Positions 21,332 to 32,850 of a stretch of 64,000 nucleotides of DNA are shown piece after piece. The stretch is taken from NCBI RefSeq assembly GCF_902167145.1, contig NC_050099.1:8198434-8262433 (forward strand). Reading direction: 5' to 3'. Both the position numbers and the translations under genes were made by a program. The notes under the pieces were generated by a model that had not been told where the DNA came from, searched no databases, and saw nothing but the letters and a program-made list of their open reading frames with translations. Source of the stretch: Zea mays. Its lineage: Eukaryota; Streptophyta; Magnoliopsida; Poales; Poaceae. Each line of letters begins with the position of its first letter. Positions within the stretch are counted from its first letter, which is position 1.

Positions 21332-23704
21332 TTAGTCTTGGGTCTTAGGTACCCAACTCTTGTTGGGTCCTACAAGGTTAGTCACAATTGTCTTAGGGAC
21401 CCAAATGCAGGTTTTGTCTCCCTTGCATTTTGCCCCTAATTTTCTAGCAACTATCTTCCTATCCTTTCTACAAATAGCAAAGGAAGCATTTAAAGCATGA
21501 TATATTGTAGAAGATTCATTAACTTTCCTAGGAACATTAACACCATTTCTCCTAGGCACATTTCTACCATGCATACAGGAAGAACTAGAAGCAAACATAG
21601 CATATGAATCATACATATGTGAATCAAAAGCATCATAACTTCTATTTGCATTTCTAGCATGTCTCCTATCATGATACATAAAAGCATGGTTCTTTTTAGC
21701 ACTACTAGCCATAGGGGCCTTCCCTTTCTCCTTGGCGGGGATGGGAGCCTTATGGCTTGTTAAGTTCTTGGCTTCTCTCTTGAAACCAAGTCCATCCTTA
21801 ATTGAGGAGTGTCTACCAATCGTGTAGGCATCCCTTGCAAATTTTAACTTATCAAATTCGTTTTTGCTAGTCTTAAGTTGGGCACTAAGACTAGCTACTT
21901 CATCATTCAATTTAGAAATTGACACTAGGTGTTCATTACAAGCATCAATGTCAAAATCTTTACACCTTTTGCAAATCATAACATGTTCTACACAAGAGTT
22001 AGATTTACTAGCTATCTCTAACTTAGCATTCAAATCATCATTCATGCTCCTTAAGCTAGAAATTGTCTCATGGTAAGAAGATAGTTCATAAGAAAGCATT
22101 TCATTTCTTTTAACTTCTAAAGCATAAGACTTTTGTGCTTCTACAAATTTGTCATGCTCTTCATATAAAAGGTCCTCTTGTTTTTCTAAGAGTCTATCCT
22201 TTTCATTCAAGGCATCAATCAATTCATTAATCTTATCTACTTTAGTTCTATCCAATCCCTTGAACAAACTAGAGTAATCTATTTCTTCATCACTAGATTC
22301 ATCATCACTAGAAGAATCATAAGTAGTATTGTCTCGAGTACATACCTTCTTCTCCTTTGCCATGAGGCATGTGTGACGCTCGTTGGGGAAGAAGGGTGAC
22401 TTGTTGAAGGCGGTGGTGGCGAGTCCTTCATTTTCGGAGTCGGATGACGAACAATCCGAGTCCCACTCCTTTCCAAGGTGTGCCTCGCCCTTAGCTTTCT
22501 TGTATGCCTTCTTCTTCTCCCTCTTGCTCCCTTGTTCCTGGTCACTTTCATTATCGGGACAGTTAGCAATAAAATGACCAATCTTACCACATTTGAAGCA
22601 TGAACGCTTCCCCTTTGTCTTGGTCTTGCTTGGCTGTCCCTTGCGACCCTTTAGCGTCGTCTTGAAGCGCTTGATGATGAGGGCCATCTCTTCATCATTG
22701 AGCCTGGCCGCCTCAACTTGCGCCACCTTGCTAGGTAGCGTCTCCTTGCTCCTCGTTGCCTTGAGAGCAATGGGTTGAGGCTCATGGGTTGGACCGTTCA
22801 ACGCGTCGTCCACGTACCTTGCCTCCTTGATCATCATTCGCCCGCTTACGAACTTTCCTAGGACTTCTTCGGGCGACATCTTGGTGTACCTAGGATTTTC
22901 ACGAATATTGTTCACCAAGTGTGGATCAAGTACAGTAAAAGACCTTAGCATTAGGCGGACGACGTCGTGATCCGTCCATCGCGTGCTTCCGTAGCTCCTT
23001 ATTTTGTTGATAAGGGTCTTGAGCCGGTTGTATGTTTGGGTTGGCTCCTCGCCCCTTATCATTGCAAATCTTCCAAGCTCGCCCTCCACCAACTCCATTT
23101 TGGTGAGTAAGGTGACGTCGTTCCCCTCATGAGAGATCTTGAGGGTGTCCCAGATCTGCTTGGCATTGTCCAAGCCGCTCACCTTATGGTACTCGTCCCT
23201 GCACAAAAAGGCTAGCAACACAGTAGTAGCTTGTGCATTTCTATGAATCTGTTCATTGATAAACATAGGACTATCCGAGCTATCAAATTTCGTTCCACTT
23301 TCCACAATCTCCCATATGCTTGGATGGAGAGAGAACAGGTGACTACGCATTTTGTGGCTCCAAAATCTGTAGTCCTCTCCATCAAAGTGAGGAGGTTTGC
23401 CAAGTGGAATAGAGAGCAAATGAGCATTTGTACTTTGTGGAATACGAGAGTAGTCAAAAGAAAAGTTCGAATTAAACGGTTTCCTTCTCTCGTAGTCGTT
23501 GTCGTCGTTGTCCTTTTGGGAAGAAGTGGACTCATTGCTGTCGTCGTAGTAGACGATCTCCTTGATGCGTCTTGTCTTCTTCTTCTTCCCATCTTTGCGT
23601 TTGTGGCCCGAGTCCGAGTCGGTAGGCTTGTCATCCTTGGGCTCATTGACGAATGACTCCTTCTCCTTGTCATTGATCACAATCCCCTTGCCCTTAGGAT
23701 CCAT
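21332..23704 (-). CDS. gag: Element A gag polyprotein (790 aa), open
   Basis: Uninterrupted from [17 protein letters not shown]. Residues 1-70 are charged and low complexity. About 95-300 form the copia gag core ([19 protein letters not shown] onward). A CCHC zinc knuckle, [14 protein letters not shown], lies near residue 370. A long acidic and coiled-coil-like section follows, roughly 470-620. It is close to the gag of element B (796 aa), differing mainly by small indels. Sirevirus gags are longer than most copia gags because of this C-terminal extension, which in related elements has been linked to dynein light chain binding. The coat protein could still be made, although pol in this copy is dead. 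Confidence 0.88.
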   Translation of the reverse strand: MDPKGKGIVINDKEKESFVNEPKDDKPTDSDSGHKRKDGKKKKTRRIKEIVYYDDSNESTSSQKDNDDNDYERRKPFNSNFSFDYSRIPQSTNAHLLSIPLGKPPHFDGEDYRFWSHKMRSHLFSLHPSIWEIVESGTKFDSSDSPMFINEQIHRNAQATTVLLAFLCRDEYHKVSGLDNAKQIWDTLKISHEGNDVTLLTKMELVEGELGRFAMIRGEEPTQTYNRLKTLINKIRSYGSTRWTDHDVVRLMLRSFTVLDPHLVNNIRENPRYTKMSPEEVLGKFVSGRMMIKEARYVDDALNGPTHEPQPIALKATRSKETLPSKVAQVEAARLNDEEMALIIKRFKTTLKGRKGQPSKTKTKGKRSCFKCGKIGHFIANCPDNESDQEQGSKREKKKAYKKAKGEAHLGKEWDSDCSSSDSENEGLATTAFNKSPFFPNERHTCLMAKEKKVCTRDNTTYDSSSDDESSDEEIDYSSLFKGLDRTKVDKINELIDALNEKDRLLEKQEDLLYEEHDKFVEAQKSYALEVKRNEMLSYELSSYHETISSLRSMNDDLNAKLEIASKSNSCVEHVMICKRCKDFDIDACNEHLVSISKLNDEVASLSAQLKTSKNEFDKLKFARDAYTIGRHSSIKDGLGFKREAKNLTSHKAPIPAKEKGKAPMASSAKKNHAFMYHDRRHARNANRSYDAFDSHMYDSYAMFASSSSCMHGRNVPRRNGVNVPRKVNESSTIYHALNASFAICRKDRKIVARKLGAKCKGDKTCIWVPKTIVTNLVGPNKSWVPKTQD

Positions 23705-23740
23705 CTCTTCGGGCGGTTAGTCCCTTTCTTGAAGAGAACG

Positions 23741-23752
23741 GCTCTGATACCA
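23741..23752 (-). other. Primer-binding site of element A (initiator tRNA-Met type)
   Basis: On the minus strand TGGTATCAGAGC lies two bases inside the 5' LTR, complementary to the 3' end of plant initiator methionine tRNA, the usual copia primer. Confidence 0.9.
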
Positions 23753-23754
23753 AT

Positions 23755-24979
23755 TGAGAGCACCTAGAGGGGGGGTGAATAGGTGATCCTGTAAAACTTG
23801 AACTTAATGCCACAAAAACTTGGTTAATCGTTAGCACAGTATTGCCAAGTGGCTAGAGAAGAGTCTTAGCGAAACACAATATCCACAAGAGAATCAACAC
23901 AGGTAGACACAGTGGTTTATCCTGTGGTTCGGCCAAGTACAACACTTGCCTACTTCCACGTTGTGGCGTCCCAACGGACGAGGGTTGCAATCAACCCCTC
24001 TCAAGCGGTCCAAAGACCCACTTGAATACCACTGTGTTTGCTTTTCTTTTCTATATCCCGTTCGCGAGGAATCTCCACAACTTGGAGTCTCTCGCCCTTA
24101 CAAAGATGTTCACAAAGAAGCACGGAGTAAGGGAGGGATTAGCAACTCACACAAGACACAAAGATCACAGTAAATACGCACACACAAGACCCAGACTTAA
24201 GCTCAAAAGACTAGCACACTAGAACGAAGCTCAAATCACTAGAATGTCGAACAAGTGCGCAAGAATGGAGTGTGAGTGATCAAGAGTGCTCAAGGAATGC
24301 TTGGTATTCTCCTTCATGCGCCTAGGGGTCCCTTTTATAGCCCCAAGGCAGCTAGGAGCCGTTGAGAGCAATCTGGGAAGGCAATTCTTGCCTTCTGTCG
24401 CCTAGCGCACCGGACAATCCGGTGCACCACCGGACACTGTCCGGTGCGGATCTCCTTCCTTATTTGGCGAAGCCGATCGTTGGCGCCTGGGAGCCGTTGG
24501 CGCACCAGACACTGTCCGGTGCACACCGGACAGTCCGGTGCCCCCTCCCGACCGTTGGCTTGGCCACGTGTCTCGCGCGGATCGCGCGGCCGACCATTGG
24601 CCCGGCCGACCGTTGGCTCACCGGACAGTCCGGTGAATTATAGCCGTACACCGCCGTCGAACTCCCGAGAGCAGCAAGTTCGCCAGAGTCAGCCTGGTGC
24701 ACCGGACCCTGTCCGGTGCACCACCGGACAGTCCGGTTCACCCAGACTGCGCTAACCTCGGCTGAACTTAGCCATCTCTTCTCCAACTCGATTTTTCCTG
24801 TTTCCAGCACTTAGACACAATACATTAGTCCATAAAACAATGTACTAAGTCTATTAACATACCTTTTGACATGATTTGCAATTTGTCCACCACTTTGCAT
24901 AGATTAACACAAAAGCACTTGTGTTGGCACTCAATCACCAAAATATTTAGAAATGGCCCAAGGGCACATTTCCCTTTCA
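23755..24979 (-). repeat. 5' LTR of element A
   Basis: 1225 bp, carrying the element promoter (TATAAAAG on the minus strand, plus 24332-24339) and palindromic CACCGGAC/GTCCGGTG motifs. Relative to 6881-8097 it has about 24 substitutions and several indels, including a 16-bp difference near 24597 and a 5-bp difference near 24094. Confidence 0.9.
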
Positions 24980-24984
24980 GATGC

Positions 24985-25162
24985 ACTGATGCGAACCACC
25001 TTTAAAAAGCAAATAATGTGCTAAATGTCTATTGTTTTCATAGTTAATTTGATTGCCATTAATGTATACTTTTGTTGGTCAATGGATGAATTCATATGTG
25101 GTTATAGTTCTACACTTAAAAATTGACTTCTTGATTGTTGTTAATAAACTCTATGGTGTACC
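24985..25162. other. Sliver of old host DNA between element A and the Grande-like element
   Basis: 178 bp, no feature. Its last five bases GTACC (25158-25162) are the target duplicated by the Grande-like element. Confidence 0.7.
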
Positions 25163-25791
25163 TGTGGGGGACAGATATCCCCCGGGTCCACTAAAAGTGT
25201 AAAAGACCTCACGAAAGGCCCAAGGGCCCAATAAATCGTAAGGTCATTCTTTCGTGGGCCTGGGGAGGGACAATCAGCAAAGCAGATCGACATGAGGCCG
25301 GATTGATGCCAGCCCGGACGGCCCACAACGTCGAGCGAGCGACCACAATAGAGATCCGACTTTCCCGCGCTGGAGCCCCCATGCAACGGAGCCATGCGAG
25401 GATAGGTCGGCAGAACTACAGGGAGATAAACTCGAACAGTTCACTATCTTTTAGCTACACATTGTTATCATATCCACGTGTATTGCCCCACGGTCGAGTA
25501 TATAAGGCCTAGGGGGCACCCCTTCAGAATGATCGACCCTATTACTTAGCCACCCACCTCAACTCTCTGCATTCTCAATTCGGAGAGCTCTCTTGTAACC
25601 TCATTCACCAAGCATACTCACCAGGACGTAGGGTGTTACGCATCTCTAAGCGGCCCGAACCTGTAAACATTGTCCACTGTCCCTCGTGCAACTGGCACGA
25701 ACCATTTTGCTATAGTCGTCAACACCGTCCTACTCCTAAAAACACCTTGAGGGGCAACCCCGGGTGTGCGGTCGGACCCAAAACACCAACA
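25163..25791 (+). repeat. 5' LTR of Grande-like element
   Basis: 629 bp, TGTGGGGGACAGATATCC to AAACACCAACA, with TATATAAG at 25499-25506 as the likely promoter box. Confidence 0.92.
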
Positions 25792-25793
25792 GC

Positions 25794-25811
25794 TGGCGCG
25801 CCAGGTAGGGG
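25794..25811 (+). other. Primer-binding site of Grande-like element
   Basis: TGGCGCGCCAGGTAGGGG starts two bases after the LTR. The leading TGG pairs with the CCA end of a tRNA; which tRNA was not determined. Confidence 0.7.
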
Positions 25812-25837
25812 GTGTGTCGACGATCCAAGCTAGCTCA

Positions 25838-27950
25838 ATGGCCGTCACCTTCCACAGCAAGATCACCCTCCGTCCCGGATCCGTATTCTGCTTCGGTACA
25901 ATCTCATCCGTAGCAGATGAAGAGGGAACTCTACACCGCATTGCGGATCCACCGGAAAAGAAGTCTCCTCCAACAAACTCCGAAAATATCGGAGAAGCGC
26001 AATCTCCAGCTCTCCAGAAAAAGATCGTCTCCGGAAAGTCAGGGGCCGAGAGCCCGCTGACCCGGAGAACTCCACTGTCTACTTCCCCGACAAAAGAATG
26101 GACACAGATCGCGAGGAAGAAGGAGACCAAGGGGAAGCAAATTGTTTTTTCCGTTCCTCCGCCCTCAAAGGAGAACGGAAAGAAGGTCGCCACGACAGCA
26201 GCACCATTCTATCCCGACGTCCTCTTCATCGGGAGAGTGGAGTCGCCTCCCGTCTCCGACGACGAGCTGACCGCACCCGGAGAAGAACCACCTCAACGAG
26301 AATCCCGCCGACGGAGAAACCGGTGCCGAAACGTTCGGCGACATCACGCGGCCGGAGAACGGGATCCGGAGCAACCTGTCTCGCGGGACGAGGTCTCGGA
26401 GATAGGAGAAACGCGTCTTCAGAGAACGAAGGAACTCCCGACGACGTGATCGCCGCCGGGCTCAGGAACAAGCCGAGCAAGACGCCAGGCAACGCCGGGA
26501 GAATCCATTCTTTGGGCTCAACCTGAATCTCGACTTCACCCGAGCCATGAACACGCCGAGCGAAGTTGAAGGAGTACTAGCTCGGATAGCTGATGGACTC
26601 CCTCGAACTCCCGACGCCGAGGGCTACCGACGACTGTTCACCCAGGCAGCCAACCATCTTCTACCGCTTGCTCACCCGCCGAACGATCTACGACACGCCA
26701 TCAACAGTCGCCAAGACGCGCGAAGCTCCATCAATGCTTCGCGTGAACGACGGCATGAGAACGAGATCCGCCGCCGGGAGGAGTACGACAGAGATCATGG
26801 CATCCCAGCTCGGAGCCAGGCCACCAGAACTGAGTCGGCAACGGCCTCAAATGGCGGTACTACCCGGGGACGGTCGAGGAACCACAACAACTACTCCCCT
26901 CCCCGGGACAGACATCATCCCCGACGACAGGAGGACACATGCGGAGTGTCTGCTCTTACTCCGCGCCTTAGGGCCATCCAATGGCCTCCCAACTTCAAGG
27001 TATCCAATGTCGACAAATATGAACCTAAGCAGGATCCAGGGGGCTGGCTAGCCGTCTACACCACCGCTGCCCGAGCTGCCGGGGCGTCCGAAGACGTGAT
27101 GACCGCGTACTTACCCATTGTCCTCGGGCAAGACGCGTTGCAATGGCTGCGACATCTACCCCGACACTGCATCGACGACTGGGGCGACTTCAGTCGACGC
27201 TTCACCGCCAATTTCCAGTCCCTCTCCGACAAACCGGCGCAACCATGGGACCTCAAATCCATCAAGCGCCGGGGGGACGAAACTCTCCGGTCGTACCTTA
27301 AAAGGTTCCAGACCATGAGAAATCGTATCCCCGAGGTCACGGAGGCGGCTGTGATCGAGGACTTCTAGAGAGGATCCAATGACTCGGCCTTCGTCCGAGC
27401 CATATTACAGAAGGCACCGACTACTTCCGAGGAGCTGTTCCGGGAAGCCGACCTCTACATCACCGCCGACGAGCGGGCCCAGGACCTCATCGGAGGAGCA
27501 AAGCCTGCACCGGCGGCACCACGACGTGACGCGAACCAGCAACCCGACAAACGCTGGGAGAAGAGGCCCCGCGAAGAGGTACACGCCGCCGGGCCACCAG
27601 CTTCTCGCGCCCGAGGAGGACCTCGCGGAGGCGAGCGCACGCTGGACGACATCCTCGACGCCCAGTGCCCGTACCACAAGGACATGCGCCACATTCTTCG
27701 TAACTGTCGGGACTTCAAGCACTCCGTCGGGCACGGCCGACCCTTCCAACCTCTACCTCCTCCTCCGCCGAGGGGAGGACCAGATGAACCACGACAACCC
27801 CATCAGCAGGAGGAGGAAGGACGAGGAGCTTTCCCGCGCGTTGACAGGGAGGTCAACGTCATCTTTGGCGGACACGGGTCGCAGGAGAACAAAAGACAAC
27901 AAAAGCTCAACGACCGCCAGATACTGGTGGCGACCACCGGTCCTCCCGCC
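25838..27950 (+). pseudogene. gag: Grande-like gag, frameshifted and with an amber codon
   Basis: The frame opens with MAVTFHSKITLRPG and is basic and low complexity. Between about 26290 and 26440 the reading frame shifts, and from there (RENPFFGLNLNLDF, then the ATG at 26547) one frame runs on into pol. The gag core is around 26980-27370 (ATPRLRAI-like region through RRFTANFQSLSD and SYLKRFQTMRNR). A TAG at 27366-27368 interrupts it after VIEDF. The zinc-knuckle variant C-x2-H-x4-H-x4-C (CPYHKDMRHILRNC) lies at about 27667-27708. It forms the virus-like particle in intact relatives; here it is broken. Confidence 0.85.
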
Positions 27951-30900
27951 CCATACCGGTGGTCGGAGCACCCGATCACTTTCACTCGGGAGGATCAATG
28001 GTTCAACTTCGACCATCCAGACAAATACCCGCTCCTCGTCGATCCGGTGATCCGAGAGAGCCGGGTGAAGAAGGTGCTAGTGGACGGGGGGAGCAGCATC
28101 AACGTCACCTTCCCCCAAACACTCCAAGGCTTGGGAGTTCACCTCAAAGAGCTCCACGAGTCGGACACTCCCTTCTTCGGCATCGTGCCGACTGAAGGGG
28201 AATACCCGCTGGGCCACATCTACATGCCTATCACCTTCGGAACTCCGGAGAACTACAGAACCGAGTTCCTGAGGTTCGAAGTGGCGAACTTCGACTGCGG
28301 GTACAACGCCATCATCGGGAGGCCGGGATTGGCCAAATTCATGGCCATTCCGCATTACACGTACATGATACTGAAGATGCCAGGACCGCAAGGAATCATA
28401 ACTGTGCGCGCCGACTTCCAAGGCGCCGCAGAGTGTTTCCGAGTGGCCATCCAAGCAGCCCTCACCACCAAGCCATCGACGATTTCCTCAACACAGGCGA
28501 ACTCTAAGCCTGAGGAAGACCTTGCAGTACCGGCAAACGAAGCTCAAGCCACGACCTCTATGCGGCCGACTGAAGAAACTAAAAGGATCAACCTAGGGTT
28601 CGCTGATGAACGCAAGACTGCCGTCATCAGCTCCAGCCTGGACGACAAATAGGAAAGCGCGCTCGTCCAGTTTCTGCAAGATAACCGAGACGTATTCGCA
28701 TGGCAACCTGCGGATATGCTGGGGGTCCCAAGAGAACTGGCCGAGCACAAACTGAAGGTCTATCCCCAGGCGAGGCCGATCCGGCAAAAACTACGACGTT
28801 TCACGCCCGACAAGAGAGAGGCCATTCGCGCCGAGTTAGCTCGCTTGGTCGCGGCCGGATTTATTAGAGAGGTGTTACACCCTGAGTGGTTAGCCAACCC
28901 TGTTCTTGTACTCAAAAAGAATAAAGTGGATTGGCGCATGTGCGTCGACTATACTGATCTCAACAAACACTGTCCGAAGGATCCCTTCGGGCTCCCGAGG
29001 ATAGATCAGGTGGTAGACTCCACCGCTGGATGTTCTGTGCTGTCTTTCCTGGATTGCTATTCCGGATACCACCAGATTAGTTTGGCAAAGGAAGACGAAG
29101 AAAAAACAGCGTTCATTACTCCGTTTTGTGCTTTCTGTTATACCTCCATGCCGTTCGGCCTCAAAAACGCTGGAGCGACTTATCAGAGAGCCATTCAAAC
29201 ATGCTTAGCCGATCACTGGGGCAAGCGTGTGGAGGCCTACGTAGATGATGTGGTAATCAAAACGGAGAACTCGGAAAACTTCATCGAAGACTTACAGCTG
29301 GTTTTCAACAGTCTAAGACGGTATCGATGGAAGCTTAACCCTGAGAAATGTGTTTTTGGGGTACCAGCAGGAAAGTTGCTCGGGTTTATTGTTAGCCACC
29401 GGGGAATCGAGGCTAATCCGGATAAAATTGAGGCTATCATGAAGATGGAAGCGCCTCGGTCACAAAAGAAGGTTCAGCGACTTACTAGATGTATGGCAGC
29501 TCTGAGCAGATTTATATCCAGGCTGGGGAAAAAGGTTTACCATTTTACAAGCTACTCAAGAAGGTGGATAAGTTTCAGTGGACTTCAGAGGCACAGGAGG
29601 CTCTAGATGCACTGAAAAGATTCTTGACAACACCGCCAGTACTAAAGCCGCCACGGCGAGCCACATCAACTCAACCAGCTGAAGATCTGCTACTATATAT
29701 CTCTTGCACGACTCACGTGGTAAGCACCGCGTTGGTAGTCGAGCGAGCAGAAGAAGGACATGCCTACCGAGTGCAACATCCTGTTTACTTCATCAGTGAA
29801 GTTTTGGGTCCCTCGAAGAAAAAGTATCCTCAAGTTCAGAAGCTATTGTATGCAGTACTTCTAACTGCCCGCAAGCTACGGCACTACTTTGACGACCACA
29901 AAGTCATAGTGGTTACTGGTTTTCCAATTGGGGATATTCTTCACAACAAGGAAGCCATTGGCCGAATAGCCAAGTGGGCTTGCGAGTTGGGATCTCATGA
30001 CATCGAATTTCGACCTCGCACTGCCATTAAAACTCAAGCATTGGTTGATTTTGTATCGGAGTGGACTGAACAGCAGGTACCAGATAACCCAGAGACTGCA
30101 GAAGTATGGCGAATGTATTTTGATGGCTCGCTGAAGCTGCAGGGAGCAGGAGCAGGAATTCTCTTCACCGCACCTAGAGGCGAGCACCTCAAATATGCCC
30201 TCTAGTTGCTGTTTCCGGACTCCAACAATGCAGCCGAGTATGAAGCTCTGATCCATGGATTGAACATCGCCATATCATTGGGAATCAAGAAATTGATGGT
30301 GTACAGGGACTCTCTGGTAGTCATTAGCCAAATAAACAAAGAGTGGGATTGTTCAAGCGACTCAATGGGAAAGTACTGCACTGCCGTCCGAAAACTGGAA
30401 GATAAATTTGAAGGTCTGGAATTTCATCATGTGGAAAGAGATCGAAACACGGCAGCCGATGCATTGTCCAAGCTAGGATCCAGTCGAACTCAGGTCCCAC
30501 CTGGAGTCTTTGTACAAGAAATACTACAGCCGAGCATCTCAATGGATCGAGCAGAGGAGTGTAATATTATAAATCAACCCGAGTCAGACTCTGATGACTA
30601 GAGAAGGCCAATCATCAGGTATATAAAGAATGAAGAGGAACCAGATGACAAAAATGCGGCCGAGCGCATTGCCAGACAGTCGGCTCACTACACACTGATT
30701 GGGGAGACATTGTACAGAAGGGGTGCATCAGGCGTCCTCATGAAGTGCATTCTCCCATCTACTGGGAAGCGACTTCTGGGGGAGGTCCATGCTGGGCAAT
30801 GTGGAATACATGCAGCGTCCAGGACACTAGTCGGGAAGGTCTTCAGGTCAGGATTCTATTGGCCAACAGCGAAGAGTGATGCAGCCGAGTTAGTTCAGAG

Positions 30901-31837
30901 GTGCGAAGCTTGCCAATACTTGTCAAAACAACAACATCTACCAGCACAGCAACTGCAGACCATACCAGTAACTTGGCCCTTCGCATGCTGGGGACTGGAT
31001 ATGATTGGACCTTTCAAGAAAGCTCAAGGAGGATACACTCATGTATTGGTAGCAATCGACAAATTCACTAAATGGATAGAGTTCAAGCCCATTGCTTCTT
31101 TAACCTCAGCTAAGGCCGTGGAATTCATACAAGACATAATATTCAGATTCGGGATACCAAACAGCATCATAACTGACCTAGGATCCAACTTCACAAGTTT
31201 AGAGTTCTTCGACTTCTGCGAGCAAAAAAGCATTCAGATCAAGTATGCTTCTGTAGCACATCCAAGAGCCAACGGGCAGGTTGAGCGAGCCAACGGGATG
31301 ATACTGGAGGCACTCAAGAAAAAGGTCTTCGATAAGAATGAAAAATTCGCAGGAAAGTGGATAAGGGAATTGCCCTATATCGTTTGGAGCCTAAGAACCC
31401 AACCTAGCCGAGCTCTGCATGGAAACACTCCTTTCTTCATGGTCTATGGGTCGGAGGCAGTGTTACCCGCCGATCTCAAGTTCGGGGCGCCAAGGTTGAT
31501 CTTCGAAAACATAGCAGAAGTCGAAGCCACCAGGCTGGAGGACATTGATATACTCGAGGAAGAACGGCTGAATGCAGTAATCCAATCAGCGCGGTACCAG
31601 CAAACTCTAAGGCGCTATCACGACAAGGCCGTGCGACAGCGATCCTTCTCAGTAGGAGATCTCGTCCTCCGCCGAATTCTAACGGGGGAGGGACGACACA
31701 AGTTATCACCCTTATGGGAAGGACCCTTCGTAGTAGCAGAAATCACTCGGCCAGGATCATATCATCTCACTCAGATGGACGGCACAGAAGTCGGGAACTC
31801 CTGGAATATAGAACACCTCAGGAAATTTTATCCCTAG
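27951..31837 (+). pseudogene. pol: Grande-like pol (protease, RT, RNase H, second RNase H-like domain, integrase), degenerate
   Basis: The protease motif VLVDGGSS is at about 28077. RT motifs FLDCYSGYHQI and AYVDDVVIK lie at about 29050 and 29238, followed by the native RNase H. A second RNase H-like domain (MYFDGSLKLQGAG, about 30115) marks the Tat lineage. The integrase zinc-binding region (GIHAASRTLVG...CEACQ, about 30800-30920) and catalytic D, D and E (LDMIGPF; TDLGSNF; GQVERANG) end with the tail NIEHLRKFYP at 31837. Breaks: TAG at 28650-28652, a one-base loss in a G run near 29529, TAG at 30203-30205 (Q to stop in a normally conserved L-LLFP block) and TAG at 30599-30601. No active enzyme is possible from this copy. 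Confidence 0.9.
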
Positions 31838-31951
31838 CTGTATTTCAAAAGCTATCGGGGCGACGATGTACTCTGTATAATGGAAATATGTCATCAATAA
31901 AAAAAGGGCTTCAAAGATACTCAGTTTGTTCATGATTGACTTGCATTCTTA

Positions 31952-32664
31952 CTTAACTCGGGGTGACCACTATGCCCTGCTAACGGAGCAATCGGCTTAA
32001 GTCGGCAACAACTTAAGGTGGTGCGACATGCTCGCGCTTACTTAACTCGAGGTGACCACTATGCCCTGCTAACGGAGCAATCGGCTTAAGTCGGCAACGA
32101 CTTAAGGCGGTGCAACATGCTCGCGCTTACTTAACTCGGGGCGACCACTATGCCCTGCTAACGGAGCAATCGGCTTAAGTCGGCAACAACTTAAGGTGGT
32201 GCAACATGCTCGCGCTTACTTAACTCGGGGTGACCACTATGCCCTGCTAACGGAGCAATCGGCTTAAGTCGGCAACGACTTAAGGCGGTGCAACATGCTC
32301 GCGCTTACTTAACTCGGGGTGACCACTATGCCCTGCTAACGGAGCAATCGGCTTAAGTCGGCAACGACTTAAGACGGTGCAACATGCTCGCGCTTACTTA
32401 ACTCGGGGTGACCACTATGCCCTGCTAACGGAGCAATCGCCTTAAGTCGGCAACGACTTAAGGCGGTGCAACATGCTCGCGCTTACTTAACTCGGGGTGA
32501 CCACTATACCCCGCTAACAGAGCAATCGGCTAAAGTCAGCAGCGACTTAGGCCGGTGCAACACACTCGCGCCTACGCAATTCAGGGTGACCACTACGCCC
32601 TATTAACAGAAGCAATCGACTTAAGTCAGCAGCGACTTAAGGCGATCTGACGTGCTTACAATTA
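31952..32664 (+). repeat. 89-bp tandem repeat array, about 8 copies
   Basis: Units start CTTAACTCGGGGTGACCAC at 31952, 32041, 32130, 32219, 32308, 32397 and 32486, spaced exactly 89 bp apart; an eighth, more diverged unit is near 32575. Each contains the inverted pair CTTAAGTCGGCAACGACTTAAG. The array lies between the 3' ends of sense pol and the convergent antisense gene, so it may mark a shared termination region. The unit is not coding. Confidence 0.92.
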
Positions 32665-32850
32665 CTCATATAAGGATGACTTCTATATCCCTCAAACAAA
32701 TTTCAAAACCATCTCACATCAATTTACTACTGCAAATTTATGAACTGATGAATTCTGAAACAATATGAGAATAACAATGTCGTCCAAGTACTGAAATGAC
32801 GTCCTCTAACAAATGTCTGACCGCGCGCTCAAAGCACGCAAAATGTTTCT

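Larger units (their letters stand above)
6881..24979 (-). mobile_element. Element A: Opie/Ji-type Sirevirus (Ty1-copia) retrotransposon, minus strand, split by element D
   Basis: LTRs at 6881-8097 and 23755-24979 bound the element, with the perfect target duplication GATGC at 6876-6880 and 24980-24984. Removing nested element D (11100-20308 plus its 5-bp duplication) leaves about 8.9 kb, the size of Opie-class elements. Order on the minus strand is LTR, tRNA-Met-type primer site, gag, pol, polypurine-rich region, LTR. Palindromes of the type CACCGGACAGTCCGGTG fill the LTRs, a Sirevirus hallmark. gag is open, but pol has two nonsense codons, two frameshifts and the D insertion, so it cannot make its own enzymes. 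I count by eye about 24 substitutions between the LTRs (near 2%), implying the oldest intact insertion here apart from the solo LTR. The family name Opie is recognition, not a search result. Confidence 0.9.
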
